Assembly: GCA_030544185.1 (NCBI GenBank) | Contig: JAUNRO010000001.1 | Coordinates: 1 to 20,515, forward strand | Direction of reading: 5' to 3' | Origin: Propionibacteriaceae bacterium | GTDB taxonomy: Bacteria > Actinomycetota > Actinomycetes > Propionibacteriales > Propionibacteriaceae | DNA: 20,515 bases | Shown: positions 7,552-14,700 of the stretch, in pieces | Layout of the letters: every line of letters begins with the position of its first letter | Position numbering within the stretch: position 1 is the first letter of the stretch | Program-made: the position numbers and the translations under genes | Notes under the pieces: model-generated | Seen by the model: only the letters and a program-made list of their open reading frames with translations | What the model was told of the DNA's origin: nothing | The model's database searches: none

Positions 7552-9654
7552 ATGGCGACCACTGCTGGCAGCGCGCCGGCGTCTGTTCAGAAACTCTCCC
7601 AAGGACGCGTAGTTTCCTACGCCCTGGGTGATGTGGCCAACAACCTGTCGTTCATGATGACGTCGTTGTTCCTGATGGCGTATATGACCGACATCGCCGG
7701 CGTCTCAGCCGCGGTGGCGGGCACGATCTATGGCGTCACCAAGATCTGGGCCGGCATCTCCGACCTCATCGCCGGCCAGACCGTCGACCGCGCCAACACC
7801 CGGTGGGGACGGCTGCGGCCCTGGCTGCTGTGGGGCAGCTTCCCGCTGGCCGTCGTCCTGGTCGCGCTGTTCAGCACGCCCGCAGCCCTGTCACCGGCCG
7901 CCACGATCGCGTGGATCCTCCTGCTCGACTGCGCGTTCCAGCTGTGCTATTCGTTCGTGAACATCCCCTATGGCTCGCTGTCGGCAGCCATGACCCAGAG
8001 CGCCGTCGACCGGTCCCGCCTCGCGGGCGCCCGCTCGATCGCCTCGTCGGTGACCGGTGTGCTCCTGGCCGTCGCGGTCGCCCCGCAGTTCGACAAGCAG
8101 ACCCTGGCCACCACGCCCGAGGCCGAGATCCGGCTCAAGTTCACGATCGTCATCGGGATCGTCGCCGTTGTTGCGGTGATCCTCTATCTGATCTGCTTCG
8201 CCAACACCCGGGAGACCGTTGAGCGGGCCCCGGGCAAGATCAAGATGTCGGCGACGTTCAAGATGATCGGCAAGAACCGGCCGCTGCTCATGCTGTGCCT
8301 CGGCGCGGTGTTCCTGCTGGGTGCGATGTTCACGCTGATGGCCGTGCAGATGTATTACGCGGTGGTCGTGCTCGGTGGTGCCAGCAACTTCATCTGGCTC
8401 CAGCTGGCCAACACCGTCGGCACGGTGCTCATTGCTTCCTTCGTCCCGGCGATCACGATCAAGCTTGGCAAGCGCATCGGTTATGTGATGTGCGCGTTCG
8501 TCGCGGTGGTGGCCTATCTGATCATGGCCAACGTGCCCGGCAACGGCATTCCCGCCGAGCAGAAGCCGATCTCCGCTCTCATCGTCGCCGTCATCGCGTT
8601 CCTCATCTATGGCATCGGCGTCGGTGGCACCAACGCACTGATGTTCTCGATGCAGGCCGACACCGTCGACTACGGCGAGTGGAAGTCCGGCACCCGGGCC
8701 GAGGGCGCGTCCTATTCGATCCTGTCGTTTGTGCGGAAGGTCGGCCAGGGCATCGGCGGCTGGGTCGGCGGCATCGTGATCGGCCTCTACGGCTACAGCA
8801 AGGACAACCTGCAGAATCCGGACCTCCTGCCCGAGATCGAGCAGGGCATCCGGGTGGCCGCCGGCTATGTGCCTGCGGTGCTGGCGGTGCTCGCCGCCCT
8901 GGTGATCTTCTTCTATCCGTTGACCGCTGCGCAGCACAAGGACATCGTCCGCGACCTGCTGGCCCGCCGGACCACGGCCAGCGCCGAAGCCCTCGATGCG
9001 GACGCTGGCGGCCTGGACATCAACACCGAGGGCACGCTCGTCGCGCGCCGTCCGGTGGTCACGATCAACGAGCAGTACGGCGCCGGCGGCACCTATATCG
9101 GTGAACGCGTCGCCGAACGCCTCGGTGTCCCGTTCGTCGGATCGCGCTTCAGCTCCGCTGAGATCGAGGAGATCGACAAGGCTGCCGAGGCCGAACCCAC
9201 GATGAATCGGTGGCTGTGGGACTTCGCCCACACCAGCAACGCCGATATCGATGCGGCTGTTCGGGCCGATGCCGAATCCAATACCCGGGTGGTCCGGGAG
9301 AACACCACCCAGGTGATCGAGTTCGTCAAGGACGAGGGCGGTGTGGTGCTCGGCCGCGACGCGACCCGGGTGCTGGCCCTGATGCGTGGGGCCTTCCACA
9401 TCCGCCTCGAGGCTCCGGTCCGCGTTCGGATCGAGCGCGCTGCCGAGAGCGCTCACATCAGCCGCGAGACCGCGGCGCAGCGCCAGTCCCGTGAGGACCG
9501 GATGCGCAACGAGATGTCGTGGCGTCTCATGAAATACGATGCGACCGATCACAGCTACTACGACCTGGTGGTCACCACCGACCAGTCGCTCGACGACGCG
9601 GTGGACCAGATCGTCGCGGCCTATCGGCAGAAGTTCCCTGATCTGACGCACTGA
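7552..9654 (+). CDS. GPH-family sugar:cation symporter fused to a cytidylate-kinase-like domain
   Basis: A 700-residue fusion. Residues about 15-465 form a twelve-helix glycoside-pentoside-hexuronide:cation symporter (MelB/XynP relatives). Marks include ALGDVANNLSFMM, the loop TVDRANTRWGRLRPWLL, and the family signature DTVDYGEWKSGTRAEGASYS. It should import a glycoside or oligosaccharide with a cation. After a short linker, residues about 495-700 match the cytidylate-kinase-like family (PF13189 type). That part has TINEQYGAGGTYIGERVAERLG (nucleotide loop G510-A-G-G513 without a Walker lysine), GGVVLGRDATRVL, an Arg-rich lid region RQSREDRMRNEM and YDLVVTTDQSLDDAV. ATG 7552 has GGAAGGAG seven bases upstream; the longer frame to 7495 lacks support. 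The soluble domain may regulate or sense transport, as the IIA domain does in LacS; this is inference. Confidence 0.88.
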   Translation: MATTAGSAPASVQKLSQGRVVSYALGDVANNLSFMMTSLFLMAYMTDIAGVSAAVAGTIYGVTKIWAGISDLIAGQTVDRANTRWGRLRPWLLWGSFPLAVVLVALFSTPAALSPAATIAWILLLDCAFQLCYSFVNIPYGSLSAAMTQSAVDRSRLAGARSIASSVTGVLLAVAVAPQFDKQTLATTPEAEIRLKFTIVIGIVAVVAVILYLICFANTRETVERAPGKIKMSATFKMIGKNRPLLMLCLGAVFLLGAMFTLMAVQMYYAVVVLGGASNFIWLQLANTVGTVLIASFVPAITIKLGKRIGYVMCAFVAVVAYLIMANVPGNGIPAEQKPISALIVAVIAFLIYGIGVGGTNALMFSMQADTVDYGEWKSGTRAEGASYSILSFVRKVGQGIGGWVGGIVIGLYGYSKDNLQNPDLLPEIEQGIRVAAGYVPAVLAVLAALVIFFYPLTAAQHKDIVRDLLARRTTASAEALDADAGGLDINTEGTLVARRPVVTINEQYGAGGTYIGERVAERLGVPFVGSRFSSAEIEEIDKAAEAEPTMNRWLWDFAHTSNADIDAAVRADAESNTRVVRENTTQVIEFVKDEGGVVLGRDATRVLALMRGAFHIRLEAPVRVRIERAAESAHISRETAAQRQSREDRMRNEMSWRLMKYDATDHSYYDLVVTTDQSLDDAVDQIVAAYRQKFPDLTH

Positions 9655-9673
9655 TCACGCGTTGATCGCCAGA

Positions 9674-9715
9674 ACGCTCAGGGCCCCGTCCAGAAAACGG
9701 TGGGGCCCTGAGCGT
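9674..9715. terminator. Strong bidirectional hairpin terminator
   Basis: A perfect 14-bp stem, ACGCTCAGGGCCCC (9674-9687) against GGGGCCCTGAGCGT (9702-9715), encloses a 14-base loop containing AGAAAA. It lies 20 bases after the transporter stop and 27 bases before the end of wrbA on the other strand, so it can end both convergent transcripts. There is no U-tract, as is common in actinobacteria. Confidence 0.8.
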
Positions 9716-9741
9716 GTCCGCGGGCGGATGGGTCCGTGAGG

Positions 9742-10338
9742 TCAGGCCAGCTTGTTGGTCACCTCGAGCACGCGGGTGGTCATGTGCTCCAGCGCGGTGA
9801 GCGTCGCATCGGAGAGTTCGTTGGTGTTCTCCGGGCCGGTCACGTGGCCGACACCATAGGGGTTGCCGTCGACGAACTTGCTGCCGTCGGTGTAGCCGGG
9901 GGCGACGATGATGCCGCCGAAGTGCATGACCATCTGATAGATCCGCTGCAGCGTGGTCTCCTGGCCACCGTGCAGGGTCTGGCTGGAGGTCCAGGCGGCA
10001 TAGACCTTGTTGGCGAGCTTGCCCTGTGCCCAGGCGCCGCCGAGGCTGTCGACGAATGCCTGGAACGAGGCGGGCACACCGGCGAAGCGGGTCGGCGCGC
10101 CGAAGATCACGGCGTCGGCCCACTCGATGTCGCCCGCGGTCGCAGCGGGCAGATCCTTGGTGGCCGCATAGTTGCCCGACCAGGCCGGGTTGCCCGCGAA
10201 GACGGCGGGATCGGTGATCTCGGCGACGTGGCGGACGCGGACCTCGGCGCTGGCCGCCTCGGCGACCCGGGCGACCTGCTCGGCCATCTTCGTGCCGTGG
10301 CCGGTCGCGGAATAGTAGATAACAGCGAGCTTGGTCAT
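9742..10338 (-). CDS. wrbA: NAD(P)H:quinone oxidoreductase, WrbA type
   Basis: A 198-residue flavodoxin-fold enzyme that reduces quinones by two electrons in the cytoplasm, limiting semiquinone formation. The FMN phosphate loop is residues 10-16 (SATGHGT) after the first strand KLAVIYY. The FMN ring region is GAPTRFAGVPASFQAF (80-95), followed by TSSQTLHGGQETT (118-129) and the WrbA-typical GYTDGSKF and NPYGVGHVTGPENTNELS. The length fits WrbA (about 198-205). ATG 10338 has AGGAGG seven bases upstream; the frame's extension to 10374 covers the promoter and was rejected. It is transcribed alone from a promoter overlapping a palindrome, which suggests control by a quinone- or redox-responsive repressor. 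Confidence 0.92.
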   Translation of the reverse strand: MTKLAVIYYSATGHGTKMAEQVARVAEAASAEVRVRHVAEITDPAVFAGNPAWSGNYAATKDLPAATAGDIEWADAVIFGAPTRFAGVPASFQAFVDSLGGAWAQGKLANKVYAAWTSSQTLHGGQETTLQRIYQMVMHFGGIIVAPGYTDGSKFVDGNPYGVGHVTGPENTNELSDATLTALEHMTTRVLEVTNKLA

Positions 10339-10358
10339 GGGAAGCCTCCTGAAAGTGA

Positions 10359-10370
10359 TTGACGCTTCAA
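10359..10370. promoter_or_regulatory. Operator-like palindrome at the wrbA promoter
   Basis: TTGACGCTTCAA has half-sites TTGA and TCAA with four bases between. It lies directly against the -10 hexamer and around the predicted start point, where a bound repressor would block transcription. Such TTGA-n4-TCAA sites resemble MarR-type operators, but no regulator gene is adjacent to confirm this. Confidence 0.35.
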
Positions 10371-10397
10371 CCATAACAGGCCCTGGTGTGGAGACAA
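10370..10397 (-). promoter_or_regulatory. Probable wrbA promoter
   Basis: On the minus strand a -35-like TTGTCT (10392-10397) and a -10-like TATGGT (10370-10375) are separated by 16 bases. This would start transcription about 25 bases before the wrbA ATG. Both hexamers fit the housekeeping sigma consensus at most positions. Confidence 0.45.
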
Positions 10398-10434
10398 ATC
10401 CGTTCTGCTCCTCGCCGCCCCCGGGGTGGCCCGG

Positions 10435-11202
10435 TCAGGTCGAGGGCCGGGCGAGGAACCTGCGGACGGCTTCGTTGAACAGGGCTGGCTGGCACAGATG
10501 GGAGGGTTCGAAGGAGTTCTTGAGCACTTCGAGCCGGGCGTCCGGGATCGTCATCGCCAGCCGCCGGGCGAGCGCGACGAGCCAGGGGGCCGCATCGCCG
10601 ACCAGGCACAGGGTCGGGCAGGTGAGCGTGCGCAGTTGGGTGGCGTGGGTGATCGAGGTGTACGCCCGGAACTGCGCCCGCAGCTCTGGGATGCGTGCGG
10701 TGCGCATCTGCGCGGCCAGGAAGCGGCCCGCGGCCGGCCAGCGGAGATAGGTGTTCTGGATCGAGCCGGCCAGGACGGTGCGGGGGAGCGCTCGATAGGC
10801 GAGCGAGCTGGCCTTGATCGCCAGGGCCAGCGCCTTCTCCAACGGCGTGCGGGTTGTCGTGTCGCCCCAGGTGTCGCAGAGGACGAGGCGACGAACGGCC
10901 GCCGGATGGTCCAGCGCGAAGCGTTGCGCCACGGCTCCGCCATAGCCGACCCCGACGACGTGGGCCCGCCGGATCTGCAGCTCAGCGAGCAGGGTCGCGA
11001 TCTCGCGGGCGTGGGTGGTGATGATCGCCGGGTCGTCGGTGTCGAGCGGGGCCGCAGCTCCGTTGCCGGAGAGGGTGACCGCGATCGTCCGGTAGTCGCG
11101 GGAGAACTCCTGGAGTTGTTCTGCGAACGAGTCCGCCGACCCGCCCAGGGGCGGAATGAGGATCAACGATTCCCCGAATCCCCGCTCGACATGCGATGTC
11201 AT
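10435..11202 (-). CDS. Alpha/beta hydrolase-fold protein lacking the nucleophile residue
   Basis: A 255-residue protein with the alpha/beta hydrolase layout: ESLILIPPLGGSADSF with the oxyanion-hole loop, LLAELQIRRAHVVGVGYGGAVAQRF, LVLCDTWG, a helical cap region, CPTLCLVGDAAPW with a candidate acid Asp203, and EPSHLCQPALFNEAVRRFL with His235. The nucleophile elbow normally reads G-x-S-x-G, but here position 86 is Gly (codon GGC at 10945-10947), giving G84-V-G-Y-G88. An AGC serine codon is one base away. The protein may therefore be catalytically inactive, or the base may be a recent mutation or sequencing error. ATG 11202 was chosen because earlier starts add an Arg-rich translation unlike the fold. 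It lies 96 bases upstream of the wrbA region on the same strand and 73 bases after the WXG100 gene. Confidence 0.8.
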   Translation of the reverse strand: MTSHVERGFGESLILIPPLGGSADSFAEQLQEFSRDYRTIAVTLSGNGAAAPLDTDDPAIITTHAREIATLLAELQIRRAHVVGVGYGGAVAQRFALDHPAAVRRLVLCDTWGDTTTRTPLEKALALAIKASSLAYRALPRTVLAGSIQNTYLRWPAAGRFLAAQMRTARIPELRAQFRAYTSITHATQLRTLTCPTLCLVGDAAPWLVALARRLAMTIPDARLEVLKNSFEPSHLCQPALFNEAVRRFLARPST

Positions 11203-11221
11203 GGGTCCAGTATGGCGAGCG

Positions 11222-11275
11222 CGCCGGCACAGCGAGCCATCACGGGGAAGCCCCCAGACCGCGGGCGTGCCGGCG
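11222..11275 (-). terminator. Possible nested hairpin after the WXG100 gene
   Basis: CGCCGGCAC (11222-11230) pairs with GTGCCGGCG (11267-11275), and the enclosed region holds a second small stem, GGGG (11244-11247) with CCCC (11251-11254). The outer stem begins immediately after the WXG100 stop codon, as expected for a terminator of the secretion module. No U-tract is present. Confidence 0.35.
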
Positions 11276-11548
11276 TCAGCGCGCCGAGGTGGTCTCCTGC
11301 TCCTGAGCATTCGCGTTCGCCCGGTTCTGCGCCTCGCGCAGAGCGGTGGCGACGTTGCGCAGCGCGGCCATGTGCTGCGACTGCCATTCGTTGCGGAAGC
11401 TCGTGGCGTCCGGGCCCACCCACTGGGTGTTGCCGAGCGCCTGGGTGAGTTGCTGAGCGAGGGTGTCGATCTCCTGGGCCTTCTGGCCGAGCTGGGTGGC
11501 GAACCCGCGGACTTCGTTGATGTCCATCCCGAAGAAGTTGGCGGTCAT
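11276..11548 (-). CDS. WXG100 (ESAT-6-like) secretion substrate/chaperone
   Basis: A 90-residue helical-hairpin protein of the WXG100 superfamily, exported by or acting with type VII secretion systems. The turn motif is W43-V-G45 within TQWVGPDATSFRNEW, flanked by two amphipathic helices (about 10-40 and 47-83). The opening FFGMDINEVRGFATQL resembles WXG100 proteins encoded beside FHA-type secretion ATPases in actinobacteria. No C-terminal YxxxD/E export signal is present; the tail is Asn/Gln/Glu-rich. Only one WXG100 gene is visible, suggesting a homodimer rather than an EsxA/EsxB pair. An AAAGGAA ribosome-binding site precedes the ATG. It lies 164 bases downstream of the ATPase, an unusually wide gap for this cluster, and may have its own promoter. 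Confidence 0.92.
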   Translation of the reverse strand: MTANFFGMDINEVRGFATQLGQKAQEIDTLAQQLTQALGNTQWVGPDATSFRNEWQSQHMAALRNVATALREAQNRANANAQEQETTSAR

Positions 11549-11712
11549 GGTGGTTCCTTTCGCTGGGTGAATGACACGAGATCAGGTGGCTGACGCGTCG
11601 ACTGGGGCGGTCATCCGAAATCTTTTTTCGGCGTTACTGATGTTGATATTAGCGAGCAGGCGACTGCTGTGGACCCGTTCGCCCAGGACGAAATAGGCGG
11701 CATTTTCGGCTC
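11549..11712 (-). promoter_or_regulatory. Leader region of the WXG100 gene with candidate -10 and small hairpin
   Basis: This gap is AT-richer than its surroundings. On the minus strand it contains TAATAT (11646-11651), a good -10 match, about 97 bases before the WXG100 start; no clear -35 is present. A 6-bp stem, CCGAAA/TTTCGG with loop TCTTT (11615-11631 on the plus strand), lies in the predicted leader. This would allow expression of the small protein independently of the ATPase. Confidence 0.35.
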
Positions 11713-14700
11713 CTATTCCGGCCAGGGCAATTGAAGGCGGTCGGCGTGCCCGCCCCGGATCCAGAAGCCTCGCCCCGGCGGGAAATCACGGCGCCGCACG
11801 CGCGGCAGCGGTGTCTTCAGCAGCATTTCGCCGTCCGTCTGGTCGGGCTGCAGCAACAGCCCGGTGCGCCCGTTCTTGAAGACCTGCCCGAGTTGATAGC
11901 TGGCCGCCCAGGTGCCGGCTTCGGCCTCGCCGACGATGAGCTGGCCATTGCGCCGGCAGCTAGTCGCCAATTCGACCAGGCGCGATTCCACCCGGGGGTC
12001 GCCGAGTTCGGTGGCGGAGTCGAGATAGACCGCGAGTTGCAGCCGATCGGTCGCAGCGGTGGCCATGGTCAGCAACGCGGCCAGCGCGGAGTCGACCTCC
12101 TCGATCCCGATGGCGGCCCGGTCCCACACCGGATCGCCGGCCAGCGGCGTGCGGCCGGGTGCGAGCAGGATCTGGCGTACGCCCGGGCGCCACCGGCGCA
12201 CCGAGCGCGCCAGCCACCGCAGGGCGGTCGTGCGCCCGGACTGGCCGGGACCCGCGACCATGACGACTCCGGTCGGCTCGAACCCGACGGGCGCGAGCGT
12301 GGCGTCGGCCACCCCGAGCACCGGCCAGCCGCCGACCTGGTCGGGCAGGTCCTCGGCCGGGATGTCCGCGGGCAGGGACCGGATCGGTTCGGGGCGCACG
12401 GCGTGGTGCGTCGCGAGGTCGGGGGCCATCGCCTCCAGCCAGCGCACCTGGACGGCGAGGTTCGGGCTGTCACCGAGGACCGCCAGCTGGAGTTCCTGCG
12501 GGTTGTCGGCCTGGAGTGCCCGGCCGGGCGGGCTGGTCGGGCCGAGCACATCCTTGGGCAGGCCCTGGACGACGTAAGCGTCCTCGTCGGCCTGCCGCAG
12601 CACCACTCGGCGGGGGAACGCCGAGGAGATCGAGTTGGGCACCGCCCCCGGGCGCTCGGCGGCGAGCGCAACATGCAGTCCCACGGACCGGCCGTCCACG
12701 AGCAGCCGCTGGAACGCGGTGAACAGGTCCATCCGGCCCGTGCTCATTTCGTATTCGCTGCGGAACGTGGCGAACCCGTCCACGAGCAGCAACAGGCGGG
12801 GCTCCTCGGGGTGGCCCGCTGCGCGATACTCGCTCAGGGTGCTCGCTCGCTCGGCCGAATAGCGCGCGGAGCGCTCCTCGACGATCGCCGTTAGGGTGCG
12901 GATGAGCCGCTGCACCCGTTCGTCGTCGTCGCCGGGGATGATCGAGCCCACGTTCGGCAGCAGCTCCAGCGAGCTCAGCCCACCGCCGGCGAAGTCCAGC
13001 CCATAGACGTGCACCGGGCCGCTGCGCGGCGTGATCGCCGCCGCCACCGCGAGCGTGCGCAGCCCCGAGGTCTTGCCCGAGCCGGAGGTCCCGACATAGA
13101 GGATGTTGCCGTCGTCGTCCGGCCGGAAGTGCTCGACCCGTTGCGTCTGGCTGTCGGGATCGTCCAGCATGCCCAGCACCAGCTCCGAGTCCCGGCGCGG
13201 GGAGAGTTGGAGCAGGTTATAGGTGTCGGCGAGCGGTGCCAGCCAGGGCCTGCGCGGTTGGGGTAGGCCCGCGAGGCGCGCCGCGGCCGCGACCGTGTCC
13301 ACGACCCGGTCGATGTCCTTGGCGACCGTCTTGTCCACTTCCTGCTTCTCCGGCTGGCGCCACGGCCGGTCGGCACCGAAGCCCAGCTCGGCGACCAGGA
13401 CCGGGGCCGCGAGGGGGACCGCGGGCGTCCGCGATCCGGGGAACGCGGACTGGAACGAGAAGATCCGGCCCGGGCCGGTCTTGGCCGCGCCGCGGCCGGG
13501 AATCCCGGGGTCGAAGTGGGCCGCGGCCTTGGTGCCCAGGACATCGTCGGAGTCCGACTCATCGGCCATGCGCAACGCGACGCGGAGGTTGGTGTTCGCC
13601 CGCAGGTTGTCCTTGATCACCCCCGCAGGGCGCTGGGTGGCCATGATCAGGTGGAGCCCGAGCGAGCGCCCCCGCTGGGCGACGTCGACGACGCCGTCAA
13701 CGAACTCCGGCACCTCGCCGACCAGCGCGGCGAACTCGTCGATCACGATGACCAGGCTCGGCGGGCACTCCGGATCGCCGGTCGCCTCCAGCTCGAGCAG
13801 GTCCTTGGCCTGCTTGTCGTTGAGCAAGTGCTCCCGGCGGTGCAGTTCGGCGCGCAGACTGCGCAGCGCGCGGCGCACCAGGGCGGGGGTCAGGTCGGTG
13901 ACCATGCCGACGAAGTGCGGCAGCTCGGTGCAGCGGCTGAACGCCGACCCGCCCTTGTAGTCCACGAACAGGAACGTCACCTTGTCCGGGCTGTAGGCAT
14001 GGGCCATCCCGAGCACCCAGGCCTGCAGGAACTCGGACTTGCCCGCGCCCGTCGTGCCGCCGACCAGCGCGTGGGGGCCCTGGGCGCGCAGGTCGAGGCT
14101 GAACGGTTCCGCACCGTTGTGGCCGACGAGCGCGCGCAGGCTGCTCGCCGTGTCGCGCGGTTGGGGCGGACCGGTGCGGTCGACGAGCGAGCGGTTCTCC
14201 CGCCATCGCGATACCACGAGCGCTGGGTCGTCCACCGTGTCGGCGCCGAGGATGTTCACCACCGGGACGCTGCGTGGCAGGTCGGACTCGTCGGCGACCG
14301 GGGCGCCGGCGTCGACGAGCGGTGCCATCCGGCGGGCGAGGGCGTCCGCGGTCTCCAACGCGACCGACTCGCACGCCACGGGGCTCACCAGGATCTCCTC
14401 GCGGACCTGCCCGACCTGGGTGAGCCGGCCGTCGCGGACATCCAGCCAGGTCCGGCAGGCGCCCGGGATGGCGGCCCGCGTCTCGGCGACCCAGATGATA
14501 TGGACACCCACATCCGGGCCCTGTTCGGCGAGGCGGGTCAGCCGGGCCAGATCGACCAAGGGCTGGTCCGCGACAACCACGACGCTCGGCACGACGGGGG
14601 CGCCGAGGTCCTCGGTCGCGTCCTTCGGTCCGCGAGGACTCGATCCTGGCTGATCGCCGGCGCGGGCCGCGACCAGATCCTCCAACGCGGCAAGCAGCGC

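Noticed and set aside
7891..9651. 586-residue open frame on the minus strand
   Set aside because: Antisense to the symporter-kinase fusion; composition rich in Asp, His, Arg and Gly with no motif. The plus strand encodes clear domains.
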